Shown here piece after piece: positions 1 to 7,912 of a stretch of 28,300 nt of DNA (the first letter of the stretch is position 1; every line of letters starts with the position of its first letter). The translations under genes were made by a program, and so were the position numbers. The stretch is from CAWKEY01 sp963848675 (GTDB lineage: Bacteria; Pseudomonadota; Gammaproteobacteria; Methylococcales; Methylomonadaceae). The stretch covers positions 1 through 28,300 of the forward strand of contig CAWKEY010000078.1 in the NCBI GenBank assembly GCA_963848675.1, written 5' to 3'. The notes beneath the pieces are model-generated. The model made no database searches and was not told the origin of the DNA. It was given only the letters and a program-made list of their open reading frames with translations.

Positions 1-74
1 TCGTCGGCGTGAGCACAAAGGCTAATTAACCCAAAGAACGATGTTTTGAAGGCGAGTTTTGAAGGGAATTTCAT
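1..74 (-). CDS. Start of an exported protein (signal peptide only, cut by window edge)
   Basis: On the minus strand an ATG at 74 follows a good ribosome binding site (TAAGGAG, about 6 bases upstream). It opens a frame that stays open to the window edge. The 24 visible codons look like a Sec signal peptide: a short basic start with Lys at 2, 6 and 10, a hydrophobic core around FFGLISL, and a likely signal-peptidase I site after AHA at about residue 23. The mature protein lies outside the window, so its function cannot be named. The RBS and the signal-peptide shape together make a real gene likely, despite the short length seen. Confidence 0.6.
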   Translation of the reverse strand, partial: MKFPSKLAFKTSFFGLISLCAHAD

Positions 75-263
75 AATGACTCCTTAACGATCATTGACCA
101 AGCAAAGGAAGAGCTGCGCTTTGGGTGGCCGTAAATCCAAGCCTGAGTTTGTTCTTATTCCGCCACATTACACGAAGAATGGGAGATTAGCACAGAACCA
201 TTATGACTAAACCGGAGAGATATAGACGCCACCGAGACCGGAGAAGGACCGGAAGGCAGAAAT

Positions 264-293
264 AAAAAAGGCCCCGATTAGATCGGAGCCTTT
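264..293 (-). terminator. Rho-independent terminator of the tRNA-Phe pair
   Basis: Read on the minus strand, AAAGGCTCCGAT pairs with ATCGGGGCCTTT around a loop of about three bases and runs into a stretch of T. It lies a few bases after the 3' end of the second tRNA-Phe gene in the direction of transcription, so it probably ends that transcript. Confidence 0.85.
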
Positions 294-301
294 GGAATTC
301 A

Positions 302-377
<76 letters not shown>

Positions 378-428
378 ATTGTTGAGGAGTTGCTTACAAA
401 ACGTAAAGTCTGTTGGGCTGTTTCTGGA

Positions 429-504
<76 letters not shown>

Positions 505-521
505 GCGCCAAAAAGAGCGCC

Positions 522-550
522 ATTACACTTGATTATGCTGGTGTAGTCAA
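522..550 (-). promoter_or_regulatory. Sigma-70-type promoter of the tRNA-Phe pair
   Basis: On the minus strand a -35 box TTGACT (545-550) and a -10 box TGTAAT (522-527) are separated by exactly 17 bases, about 20 bases before the first tRNA. The stretch after the -10 box is G+C-rich (GGCGCTC). Such discriminators are typical of stable-RNA promoters under stringent (ppGpp/DksA) control; that regulation is inferred here. Confidence 0.75.
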
Positions 551-564
551 TAAAAAAATGAAAC

Positions 565-1203
565 TTATTCCGGCGGAGGCTCTTTGTCTGGCCGGTTTTC
601 TGTGTGGAACAGGTTGCTAATCAGGCGGAAGACTTTTTTTACCCCGCTCCATATCCGCGGCAGCAGCCAGATCATGAACAGGATAAAAAATGCCAGCGCT
701 ATTAAAAATAGGACGGGGTGGTTAATGCACGCCCATACTCCGCCAATCACCGCGATGTCCTCGCTCACCGATGCCGCCCAGTTGCTGAATGGCTCCGGCG
801 AGGTATTGATCAGCACCCGTGTTCCGGCTTTGGTGGCATGCGCTCCTGCAGCCAGGCCGCCGCCGAGTATGGCTGCGGCCAATTCGACCGCCGGATTTAA
901 GTCGCCGACTGCGCCGGCCGCGAGCATGGCGCCGGCCGGGATGCGGATAAAGGTGTGTATCGCATCCCAACCGGTATCGACGCCGGGCATTTTATCGGCA
1001 AAAAACTCGACACAATACATCAGCCCGGCCGCGCCCATCACCGCCGGGTTGGCGACTATTTGCAGATTCGGCGGCAAATCGATATTGCCGGTGTTGGCCA
1101 GATAACCCAGCGTAAATAGTGTGGCATATAGATTGATGCCGCTGGCCCAGGCCAGGCCCATGGTCAATGCCAGCGTTGTTGTTATTTGATCAAGTGCTTC
1201 CAT
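565..1203 (-). CDS. DUF4126 family membrane protein
   Basis: The product is a 212-residue, mostly hydrophobic protein with several predicted membrane segments. It carries the DUF4126 hallmarks: an N-terminal GLAWASGINLYAT stretch, then VEFFADKMPGVDTGWD followed by IRIPAGAML, a Gly/Ala-rich helix (AAAILGGGLAAGAHATKAG), and a last hydrophobic helix near the C-terminus ending in a basic, acidic-rich tail. The biochemical function of the family is unknown. I chose the ATG at 1203; the frame also extends to a TTG at 1230, but the ATG gives the family's usual short N-terminus. It lies directly upstream of the tRNA genes on the same strand but has no obvious link to them. Confidence 0.85.
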   Translation of the reverse strand: MEALDQITTTLALTMGLAWASGINLYATLFTLGYLANTGNIDLPPNLQIVANPAVMGAAGLMYCVEFFADKMPGVDTGWDAIHTFIRIPAGAMLAAGAVGDLNPAVELAAAILGGGLAAGAHATKAGTRVLINTSPEPFSNWAASVSEDIAVIGGVWACINHPVLFLIALAFFILFMIWLLPRIWSGVKKVFRLISNLFHTENRPDKEPPPE

Positions 1204-1375
1204 AAGCGCGCCCTGTACTGGAGATGGCAATCAGCCTAGCATATTTTCCTTAATGTCCGGTAAACACAAAACCCGGGACTTGGGGCGGCAGGCTATCGAT
1301 TTCATTTTTTCGCACATTTAGTTTCAGACCATGTAAAATTGCGCCACTATGTTGGGTCATTATTAGGATTTGAAT

Positions 1376-1924
1376 GTGAGCTTTAGAGGTACAACCATAC
1401 TTTCTGTGCGCCGCGGCGACAAAGTGGTGATCGGCGGCGATGGCCAGGTCACTTTGGGCAATACGGTCATGAAGGGCAACGCCCGCAAAGTGCGCCGCTT
1501 ATATCACGACAAGGTCATTGCCGGTTTTGCCGGTGCTACCGCCGATGCCTTCACGCTGTTTGAACACTTCGAGGGCAAGCTGGAAAAACACCGCGGCAAT
1601 CTAACCCGGGCTGCCGTGGAAATGGCTAAAGACTGGCGCACCGACCGGGCCTTGCGCAAGCTGGAGGCGCTGCTGACCATTGCCGACGCCAAAACCTCCC
1701 TGATTCTTTCCGGTACCGGCGATGTCATAGAGCCCGAATTCGATCTGATGGCCATCGGCTCCGGCGGCGCTTTTGCCCAGGCGGCCGCCCGCGCGCTGCT
1801 GGAAAATACCGAGTTGAGCGCCCGTGAAATTGTCGAAAGATCGCTGCAAATTGCGGGTGATATATGTATTTATACCAACCACAATTTGACTATAGAAGAA
1901 CTGGACGCAGAACCTAAAGAGTAA
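1376..1924 (+). CDS. hslV: ATP-dependent protease subunit HslV (ClpQ)
   Basis: HslV is the proteolytic core of the HslUV (ClpYQ) protease, a cytoplasmic double hexamer that degrades unfolded or tagged proteins fed to it by HslU. The N-terminal sequence RGTTILSVRRG contains the Gly-Thr processing point that exposes the catalytic threonine, followed by VVIGGDGQVTLG and GFAGATADAFTL, all typical of the family. About 182 residues is normal. The start is not ATG: a GTG at 1376 lies 8 bases after an AGGA motif and is preferred, while an in-frame TTG at 1370 is only 2 bases from that motif. hslU begins four bases after the stop, so the two are co-transcribed. I saw no convincing heat-shock promoter upstream. 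Confidence 0.97.
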   Translation: MSFRGTTILSVRRGDKVVIGGDGQVTLGNTVMKGNARKVRRLYHDKVIAGFAGATADAFTLFEHFEGKLEKHRGNLTRAAVEMAKDWRTDRALRKLEALLTIADAKTSLILSGTGDVIEPEFDLMAIGSGGAFAQAAARALLENTELSAREIVERSLQIAGDICIYTNHNLTIEELDAEPKE

Positions 1925-1928
1925 ACGC

Positions 1929-3254
1929 ATGACTCAAATGACACCCAAAGAAATCGTAAGCGAGCTGGATAAGCACATTATCGGCCAGGCCAGCGCCAAA
2001 CGCTCGGTCGCTATCGCACTGCGCAACCGTTGGCGGCGTCAACAGGTTGATGCGGCCTTGCGCGAGGAAATCACTCCAAAAAACATTTTAATGATCGGCC
2101 CCACCGGTGTCGGTAAAACCGAGATTGCCCGGCGTTTGGCGCGCCTGGCCAATGCGCCGTTCATTAAAATTGAAGCCACCAAATTCACCGAAGTCGGCTA
2201 TGTCGGCCGCGATGTGGAATCGATCATCCGCGACCTGGCCGATACCGCCGTCAAAATGACGCGCATGACGGAAATGGACAAGATGCAGCACCGCGCCTAC
2301 GATGCCGCCGAAGACAGGATTCTGGATGTGCTGCTACCCCGCGCCGAGAGCGGCATGCTCTCTGATACCGAAGAAAGCACGCGCCAGAAGATGCGCAAAA
2401 AACTGCGCGAGGGCGATCTCAACGACAAGGACATCGAAATTGATGTGCAGGTTGCGCCGGTTGGTGTCGAGATCATGGCGCCGCCCGGCATGGAAGAAAT
2501 GACCAGTCAGCTGCAGGGCATGTTCCAGAATCTGGGCACGGGCAAACGCAAATCCCGCAAAATGAAAGTCAGCAAGGCCTTACAGGTTTTGCAGGAAGAG
2601 GAAGCCGCCAAGCTGGTCAATGAAGAAGATATCAAGGCGCGCGCGGTCGAAGCCGTTGAGCAGAACGGCATTGTGTTTCTGGACGAAATCGACAAAATCT
2701 GCAAACGCTCCGAGCTGGGCGGTGGCGGCGGCGAAGTTTCCCGCGAAGGCGTGCAACGGGATTTACTGCCGCTGGTTGAGGGCAGCACCGTCAGCACCAA
2801 GTACGGCACGATCAAGACCGACCACATCCTGTTTATCGCATCCGGGGCCTTCCATCTGACCAAGCCATCGGATCTGATTCCTGAATTGCAGGGCCGATTT
2901 CCCATACGCGTTGAACTGGATGCCCTGACTGCCGACGATTTCGTGCGCATACTAACCGAACCCCATGCGTCTTTAACCGAGCAATATCAGGCCTTGCTGA
3001 CCACCGAAGGTGTGTCCATAACGTTTGCTGCCGACGGTATTCAGCGCATTGCAGAATTGGGTTTTCAGGTTAATGAATCGATTGAAAACATAGGCGCCAG
3101 GCGCTTGCACACCATACTGGAGCGCTTGCTGGAGGAAATCTCCTATAACGCCCCGGATCTTGTGGAAAAAACGATTGTTATCGATGCGGCTTACGTGAAT
3201 CAACAGCTCAGCGAGTTTGTTGAAGATGAAGATCTAAGCCGGTATATATTGTAG
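1929..3254 (+). CDS. hslU: HslU (ClpY), AAA+ unfoldase of the HslUV protease
   Basis: HslU unfolds substrates with ATP and threads them into HslV. The 441-residue protein has a Walker A motif GPTGVGKT at about 57-64, the pore-loop motif GYVGRD at about 90-95, the variable I-domain roughly from 110 to 240, Walker B GIVFLDEID at about 247-255, and the sensor-2 region with GARRLHT near the C-terminus. It ends in the hydrophobic tail YIL, which docks into HslV pockets. Length and order are those of a complete, functional enzyme. The short gap to hslV implies one operon. Confidence 0.98.
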   Translation: MTQMTPKEIVSELDKHIIGQASAKRSVAIALRNRWRRQQVDAALREEITPKNILMIGPTGVGKTEIARRLARLANAPFIKIEATKFTEVGYVGRDVESIIRDLADTAVKMTRMTEMDKMQHRAYDAAEDRILDVLLPRAESGMLSDTEESTRQKMRKKLREGDLNDKDIEIDVQVAPVGVEIMAPPGMEEMTSQLQGMFQNLGTGKRKSRKMKVSKALQVLQEEEAAKLVNEEDIKARAVEAVEQNGIVFLDEIDKICKRSELGGGGGEVSREGVQRDLLPLVEGSTVSTKYGTIKTDHILFIASGAFHLTKPSDLIPELQGRFPIRVELDALTADDFVRILTEPHASLTEQYQALLTTEGVSITFAADGIQRIAELGFQVNESIENIGARRLHTILERLLEEISYNAPDLVEKTIVIDAAYVNQQLSEFVEDEDLSRYIL

Positions 3255-3324
3255 TTACAAGGTACAGGGTTCAAGGCACAAGGCGTGCGGAACCGGTACC
3301 ATTCCTGATCCCTGAATCTTTTCC

Positions 3325-3714
3325 ATGCGCCTGATTACCAAACCCTGTAACGCCCACCCCACTGAAATCAAGCTGCATCAGGTTTCGCGCCTGCTTGAAA
3401 TCAGTTTCGATGACGGCAGTGTGTTTAAATTGCCGTATGAATATCTGCGCGTCTACACCCCGTCGGCAGAGGCGGTGGGGCACGGCCCTGGACAGGAAGT
3501 GCTCCAGCTTGGCAAAGAAGACATCACCATTGAAGAGCTCAAACCGATGGGCCGTTACGGTGTAGCGCCGGTCTTTAGCGACGGCCACAGCAGCGGCATT
3601 TATACCTGGGATCTGCTTTATAAACTAGGCGCTGAATATCCGGCTTTATGGCAAAATTACCTTCATAATCTTGAAGTTGCAGGGCATCAGCGTAAAGAAC
3701 CCTTACCAAACTAA
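3325..3714 (+). CDS. DUF971 domain protein (gamma-butyrobetaine hydroxylase-like N-terminal domain)
   Basis: This is a 129-residue protein consisting of a single DUF971 domain. Visible features are a strand pair EISFDDGSVFKLPYEYLRVYTPSAE, then the conserved PMGRYGVAPVFSDGHSSGIYTWDLLY stretch in pieces (GRYGV, FSDGHSSGIYTW). In eukaryotic gamma-butyrobetaine hydroxylases the same fold forms a small zinc-binding N-terminal domain, but the stand-alone bacterial proteins have no settled function. In many gammaproteobacteria this gene lies between hslU and ubiE, as here. An unrelated repeat element starts just after the stop codon. Confidence 0.9.
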   Translation: MRLITKPCNAHPTEIKLHQVSRLLEISFDDGSVFKLPYEYLRVYTPSAEAVGHGPGQEVLQLGKEDITIEELKPMGRYGVAPVFSDGHSSGIYTWDLLYKLGAEYPALWQNYLHNLEVAGHQRKEPLPN

Positions 3715-3720
3715 TTGCAT

Positions 3721-3902
3721 CGTTCCCACGCTCCAGAGACTGTGAAAGTATTCAATATTAAACTGACAACCACGAAGGACACGAAGAGCACGAAGTTTCA
3801 ATGCATTGATCTAATCAATTATTTTCTTCGTGTCCTTCGTGATCTTCGTGGTGAATACTGTATATTCACGAATATTTTCACAGTCTCTCCAGTGTAGGAA
3901 CG
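3721..3902 (+). repeat. 182-bp nested inverted-repeat (MITE/REP-like) element
   Basis: The ends are 27-base inverted arms (3721-3747 and 3876-3902) that agree at 23 positions and begin and end with CGTTCC and GGAACG. Inside lies a second palindrome: 3770-3795 contains three tandem CACGAAG-type units, and 3826-3851 is their inverted counterpart (about 22 of 26 agree). The intervening loop is AT-rich. No protein is credible inside; the two small frames here only reflect the repeats. The layout looks like a non-autonomous mobile element or a compound REP sequence inserted between the DUF971 gene and ubiE. A clear target duplication is not seen. The transcript could fold into a long hairpin just before ubiE. 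Confidence 0.75.
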
Positions 3903-3931
3903 AAATAACTGTTACCCAACACGGCATAACA

Positions 3932-4681
3932 ATGACTAACGACAACACCACTCATTTTGGTTTTAAACAGGTAGCCACCGAAGACAAGGTCAAACTGGTA
4001 CGCGGCGTGTTCGACTCCGTCGCCGGCCAATACGACATCATGAATGACCTGATGTCCTTGGGCATTCACCGCATCTGGAAGCGCGTTGCCGTGCAATTGA
4101 GCAATGTGCGCAAAGGCGATCAGGTGCTTGATCTGGCCGGCGGCACCGGCGATTTAACCACACTGTTCGAAAAACGTGTCGGACCGGAAGGCCAAGTTGT
4201 TCTGGCCGATATTAACTCCGAAATGCTGCGTACCGGCCGCAACCGCCTGATCGACCGCGGCCTGGCCGGCAATATCCGCTATGCCCAGGTCAATGCCGAA
4301 TGCCTGCCCTTTGCAGACAATACTTTCGATTGCGTGTGCATAGCCTTCGGTTTGCGCAATGTCACCGACAAGGACGCCGCCTTGCGCTCCATGTACCGGG
4401 TACTGAAACCCGGCGGCCGCGTTATCGTCCTGGAGTTTTCGCATCCCGTCGATAAAATCACCGAAAAAGTCTACGACTTTTACTCGTTCAAGCTGCTGCC
4501 GAAAATTGGCAAAATCGTTGCCAAAGATGAAGACAGTTACCGTTATCTGGCCGAATCCATCCGCATGCATCCCAAGCAGGATGAGCTAAAAAGAATGATG
4601 GAACATGCCGGCCTGGAACGCTGCGAATACTTCAATATGACGCAAGGCATCGTCGCAGTCCACAGAGGTTATAAACTCTAG
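3932..4681 (+). CDS. ubiE: UbiE, ubiquinone/menaquinone C-methyltransferase
   Basis: UbiE transfers a methyl group from S-adenosylmethionine to carbon 2 of the benzoquinol ring in ubiquinone synthesis (and to demethylmenaquinone where present). The 249-residue protein starts with the typical THFGFKQVA...VFDSVAGQYDIMNDLMSLGIHR pattern in short segments. It has the SAM-binding motif LDLAGGTGD at about 66-74, the AFGLRNVTD and RVLKPGGR motifs, and the family-specific YRYLAESIRMHP segment. The frame is open back to 3830, inside the repeat element, but the ATG at 3932 gives the family's normal start. Two bases separate it from ubiJ, so the genes form one operon. Confidence 0.97.
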   Translation: MTNDNTTHFGFKQVATEDKVKLVRGVFDSVAGQYDIMNDLMSLGIHRIWKRVAVQLSNVRKGDQVLDLAGGTGDLTTLFEKRVGPEGQVVLADINSEMLRTGRNRLIDRGLAGNIRYAQVNAECLPFADNTFDCVCIAFGLRNVTDKDAALRSMYRVLKPGGRVIVLEFSHPVDKITEKVYDFYSFKLLPKIGKIVAKDEDSYRYLAESIRMHPKQDELKRMMEHAGLERCEYFNMTQGIVAVHRGYKL

Positions 4682-4682
4682 C

Positions 4683-5291
4683 ATGGTCATCAAACCGTTG
4701 CTGCTGAGCGCACTGGAAAGCGCCCTTAACCAGTACTTGGCACTGGATGCCGATGCCGGCTTTTTTCTGGCGCCATTGACCGGTAAAGTCATTGCCGTGA
4801 CTATTTTACCGTTCAATGAAAGCATTTACCTGTGCCCTGCTGCGGACTCCATTCAGGTTCTGGATCAATTTCCCGGCCAGCCGGATACCCGCCTGACCGG
4901 TTCGGTTCTGGCGCTGGGCTTAATGGGTCTCGGCTCAAAACCGCTGTCTTCCAATTTTTCCGGCGAAGTCAAAATTGCAGGCGATATGGCTACCGGCCGG
5001 CAATTTCAGGAACTGTTCGGCAAACTCGATATTGATCTGGAAGAAAAACTGTCGCATTACACGGGTGACATTATCGCCCACCAGATTGGCCGGTTTTTCC
5101 GTGCCGGGCAAAGCTGGGGTAAAGATTCGATTGAAACCTTCAGACTGAATGCCGCGGAATTTTTGCAGGAAGAAACCCGCGATCTACCGGCCGGGCCTGA
5201 AATAGATATTTTTTACGCCCGGGTGGAAGAACTGCGCAATGACTTTGAGCGCTTGCAAAGCCGAGTTGAAAGGCTGGAAAAACTGTTGTAG
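4683..5291 (+). CDS. ubiJ: UbiJ, accessory lipid-binding factor of ubiquinone biosynthesis
   Basis: UbiJ is a small SCP2-domain protein that, with UbiK, organises the soluble Ubi complex and is thought to bind the isoprenoid intermediates. The 202-residue length, the N-terminal region LLLSALESALNQYLAL, the SCP2-like central section (TRLTGSVLALGLMGL, then FSGEVKIAGD), and a C-terminal coiled coil (EELRNDFERLQSRVERLEKLL, given here only as its character: alternating Leu and charged residues) match the family. Its place between ubiE and ubiB is the classic order. A toxin-antitoxin pair now separates it from ubiB. Confidence 0.92.
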   Translation: MVIKPLLLSALESALNQYLALDADAGFFLAPLTGKVIAVTILPFNESIYLCPAADSIQVLDQFPGQPDTRLTGSVLALGLMGLGSKPLSSNFSGEVKIAGDMATGRQFQELFGKLDIDLEEKLSHYTGDIIAHQIGRFFRAGQSWGKDSIETFRLNAAEFLQEETRDLPAGPEIDIFYARVEELRNDFERLQSRVERLEKLL

Positions 5292-5426
5292 CTGGCCAAA
5301 AAGTGATCATGCAACTGTATGGAAGGCACAATTAACGGTTCTGTAACCGAAGCCTTACTGTTCAAAACAGCACTTGGTTGCCAAGCGATAATGAACGCAA
5401 CATTAGATTAAACTTAGGCAAAAATC

Positions 5427-5687
5427 ATGCGCTTGGATGAAATAATACAGCAGCACACCGAAAAACTGCCCCCCCAGTTGCAGGCGGAAGTTTTTGATTT
5501 TGTTTTATTCTTGGAACAAAAACAAGCTACCCAGTCCTTCGTAGCAACTACCCGTCAGCAACGCAAAGAGCGGATAAAGAAAGCCTTGGACACTGCGGTT
5601 GAACTTGCTATTTTTGCCGGTGTTGATGGCGCGGAGTGGCAAAATGAACAGCGCCAAGACCGCAACATCCATGGGCGCGATGAATGA
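5427..5687 (+). CDS. DUF2281-type antitoxin of a PIN toxin pair
   Basis: This 86-residue protein begins with DEIIQQHTEKLPPQLQAEV followed by FDFVLFLEQKQ. That is the DUF2281 pattern (helix, LP, helix ending in DFVxFL) seen in many small antitoxins encoded before PIN-domain toxins. The C-terminal half is basic and then polar and probably wraps the toxin. Its stop overlaps the start of the following PIN gene by four bases (ATGA), as expected for an antitoxin-toxin pair. Antitoxins of this type usually repress their own promoter, but I could not pick out a convincing promoter or operator in 5292-5426. Confidence 0.75.
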   Translation: MRLDEIIQQHTEKLPPQLQAEVFDFVLFLEQKQATQSFVATTRQQRKERIKKALDTAVELAIFAGVDGAEWQNEQRQDRNIHGRDE

Positions 5688-6046
5688 CGCTTATTGATAG
5701 TAATCTGATTATTTACGCGGTACAGGCTGAGTTTAAAGACTTGCGGCAATGGATTATTGATAACGAGCCCAAGTATTCAATTATTAGTCGTGTTGAAGTA
5801 TTAGGCTTTCATGGATTACAGGGTATTGAAAAACAAGCCATTACAGCATTACTGAATAGTCTTGAGGTCATTTATTTAAGCCCTGGATGTTATGAACTCG
5901 CAATCGCATTAAAACAACAGCGGAAAATGTCATTAGGTGATGCACTGATTGCAGGGACTTGTCTTGAATATCAATTAACGTTAGCAACACGTAATACATC
6001 TGATTTTGACTGGATCAAAAATTTTACTCTAGTAAATCCGCTATGA
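5684..6046 (+). CDS. VapC-like PIN-domain toxin (ribonuclease)
   Basis: This is a 120-residue PIN-domain protein. The expected acidic residues are present: Asp5 in LIDSN, Glu38 in SRVEVLG, Asp86 in SLGDALIAG, and Asp107 in NTSDFDW. These bind Mg/Mn and cut RNA; many VapC toxins cleave initiator tRNA or rRNA. It overlaps the DUF2281 antitoxin gene by four bases, which supports joint translation. The pair sits between ubiJ and ubiB, genes that are normally adjacent, and its codon usage is more AT-rich than theirs. This suggests insertion of a TA module into the ubiquinone operon. The target is unknown. Confidence 0.85.
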   Translation: MTLIDSNLIIYAVQAEFKDLRQWIIDNEPKYSIISRVEVLGFHGLQGIEKQAITALLNSLEVIYLSPGCYELAIALKQQRKMSLGDALIAGTCLEYQLTLATRNTSDFDWIKNFTLVNPL

Positions 6047-6108
6047 TAAGGACCAGCCTGGATTTTCAAGCCAACTTGCAAACTTACGCTTACTCACAAA
6101 GGTAACTC

Positions 6109-7659
6109 GTGATCCGCCCTAAAATATTATTGCGCCTGATCCATATCAACTGGGTTCTGGCCTTTCACGGTCTGGACGAAATCGTTTTAAAAACGCATTT
6201 ATTCCGCCCCGTCCGTTTTCTAGCCGTTTTTTCCCCGCACTACTGGCTCAAACGCAACCCGGCTCCACGTGGCGTCAGAATACGGCGGGCGCTGGAAGAT
6301 TTGGGGCCTATCTATGTCAAATTCGGCCAGGCCTTGTCCACGCGAAAAGATCTGCTGCCTGATGATATTGCCGATGAACTGGTCAAACTGCAGGACAGAG
6401 TCCCGCCTTTTCCCAATGAAATCGCCCGCGCTATTATTGAAAAAGAACTGGGCATGTCGATTGCCGATGCCTTTGCCGAATTTGATGCCGGCCCGCTGGC
6501 CTCTGCCTCGGTCGCTCAGGTGCATACCGCTGTATTACACAGCGGCGAGCAGGTTATCGTTAAAGTGCTGCGTCCCGACATTGAAGAGCGCATTCATTCC
6601 GACGTTGGCCTGCTCTATGAACTGGCCCGTTTTGCCGAAAAATTCTGGACTGATGCCAGAAGACTGCGGCCTATGGAAGTCGTCGCCGAATTTGAAAAAA
6701 CCACGCTGGACGAACTCAACCTGATCCGCGAAGCCGCCAATGCCAGCAAGTTGCGCCGCAATTTCGAAAATTCGGACATCATCTACATCCCGGAAATCCA
6801 TTGGCCGCTAACGCGTGAGAAAGTCATGGTCATGGAACGCATCCACGGCATACCTGTAGGCGACATCGACACTCTTAAAGCCGGTGGCGCCGATTTTAAA
6901 CTGCTGGCCGAACGCGGCGTGGAAATCTTTTTTACCCAGGTATTCCGGGATAACTTCTTTCATGCCGACATGCACCCCGGCAATATATTTGTCGATCTGC
7001 CCGCCAAATATATCGCGGTGGACTTTGGCATTGTCGGCACTCTGTCCCTGTCCGATCAGCGCTATCTGGCCGAAAATTTTCTGGCCTTCTTCAACCGCGA
7101 TTACTACCGCGTTGCCCAAATGCATGTCGAATCGGGCTGGGTGCCCGGCTCAACCCGCATCGAGGAATTTGAATCGGCCATCCGCAGCGTATGCGAACCG
7201 ATATTTGAAAAGCCCCTAAAGGACATCTCCTTCGGCCAGCTACTGCTGCGATTATTCCAGACTGCGCGACGCTATGACATGCATGTGCAACCGCAGCTGG
7301 TCTTGCTGCAAAAAACCCTGCTCAACATCGAAGGTCTGGGGCGGCAGCTGTATCCTGAACTGGACTTATGGCAAACCGCCAAACCGTTCCTGGAAAAATG
7401 GTTTCACGAGCGCCTGGGCCCTAAAGCCAAAATCAACAAACTGATTAAACAATTCCCGGAATTCGCCGAGCAATTCCCCGAAGTGCCGTCCTTGCTCTTT
7501 AAAGCCCTGGACAACGCCGCCCACGCCCCACGCCACACCGAAACGCAAAACCGGGAACTTATCCTGTTGCGCAGCCAAATGGCCCACAACCACCGCCGGA
7601 CGCTATTCGCCATTCTGGTCAGCGCCGTCATGATCAGCGCCGCGATTTTGTTTAGGTAA
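6109..7659 (+). CDS. ubiB: UbiB, atypical protein kinase-like ATPase for ubiquinone biosynthesis
   Basis: UbiB is a membrane-anchored ADCK/COQ8-type ATPase needed for ubiquinone synthesis, probably to extract or present lipid intermediates. The 516-residue protein shows the family signatures: KFGQ at 71-74 (KxGQ motif), the Ala-rich nucleotide loop ASASVAQVH at 131-139 in place of a Gly-rich loop, Lys152 in VKVLRP, the catalytic segment HADMHPGN at 285-292, and DFG at 305-307. A hydrophobic helix at about 498-515 anchors it in the inner membrane. The start is GTG, with AAAGGT placed 5-6 bases before it. Normally it follows ubiJ directly; here a TA pair intervenes. Confidence 0.97.
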   Translation: MIRPKILLRLIHINWVLAFHGLDEIVLKTHLFRPVRFLAVFSPHYWLKRNPAPRGVRIRRALEDLGPIYVKFGQALSTRKDLLPDDIADELVKLQDRVPPFPNEIARAIIEKELGMSIADAFAEFDAGPLASASVAQVHTAVLHSGEQVIVKVLRPDIEERIHSDVGLLYELARFAEKFWTDARRLRPMEVVAEFEKTTLDELNLIREAANASKLRRNFENSDIIYIPEIHWPLTREKVMVMERIHGIPVGDIDTLKAGGADFKLLAERGVEIFFTQVFRDNFFHADMHPGNIFVDLPAKYIAVDFGIVGTLSLSDQRYLAENFLAFFNRDYYRVAQMHVESGWVPGSTRIEEFESAIRSVCEPIFEKPLKDISFGQLLLRLFQTARRYDMHVQPQLVLLQKTLLNIEGLGRQLYPELDLWQTAKPFLEKWFHERLGPKAKINKLIKQFPEFAEQFPEVPSLLFKALDNAAHAPRHTETQNRELILLRSQMAHNHRRTLFAILVSAVMISAAILFR

Positions 7660-7693
7660 TCCCTGCCCGGCTGCACAAAACAGGCTTGAAGCT

Positions 7694-7912
7694 TTAGGAA
7701 TCATTATCCTGGGAGACGGGCCTGATGATGTTTTTGTCCTCACTCGGTGCCGCAGCAGGCAACCAGACGATTTTGCCGTCTTGCCAGCCCGCTACCGGTA
7801 GCTGCGCCTGCTGATGTCTCTTGACCGCATCGCGCGTGGCTTTATTGATCGCTTCGTCGATGGGTTTGCCTGCTTTAAATAGTTCGTCAATGTTGAGAGC
7901 TTGTTCAGTCAT
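7694..7912 (-). CDS. Small partner protein of the zeta-type kinase (possible antitoxin)
   Basis: This is a 72-residue, mostly helical and polar protein. Its central block DEAINKATRDAVKRHQQAQ followed by WQDGKIVWL resembles short proteins that commonly accompany zeta-toxin-like kinases. Its start overlaps the end of the kinase gene by eight bases (ATG at 7912; kinase stop at 7905-7907), so the two are translationally coupled. An antitoxin role is an inference from the pairing and size; no DNA-binding motif is evident. It is the last gene of the minus-strand defence operon and converges with ubiB; no clear terminator is seen in the 34 bases between them. Confidence 0.65.
   Translation of the reverse strand: MTEQALNIDELFKAGKPIDEAINKATRDAVKRHQQAQLPVAGWQDGKIVWLPAAAPSEDKNIIRPVSQDNDS

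Noticed and set aside
584..1105. 173-codon plus-strand frame opposite the DUF4126 gene
   Set aside because: It is antisense to a well-supported membrane protein gene, with composition as expected of a shadow frame.
1231..1375. Heat-shock (sigma-32) promoter for hslVU
   Set aside because: I looked for CTTGAA/CCCCAT-type boxes at suitable spacing and found none convincing; a TAAAAT near 1334-1339 lacks a matching -35 box.
3255..3324. Short direct repeats (CAAGGCACAAGGC-like) after hslU
   Set aside because: Too short and irregular to support a named element or function.
3770..3851. Possible CRISPR-like or tandem repeat array (CACGAAG units)
   Set aside because: Only three short units per arm, arranged as an inverted pair without spacers; this is a palindromic repeat, not a CRISPR array.
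3715..3897. 60-codon plus-strand frame after the DUF971 gene
   Set aside because: It runs through the nested inverted repeat and its sequence only reflects the CACGAAG units and their inverse; there is no protein-like signal.
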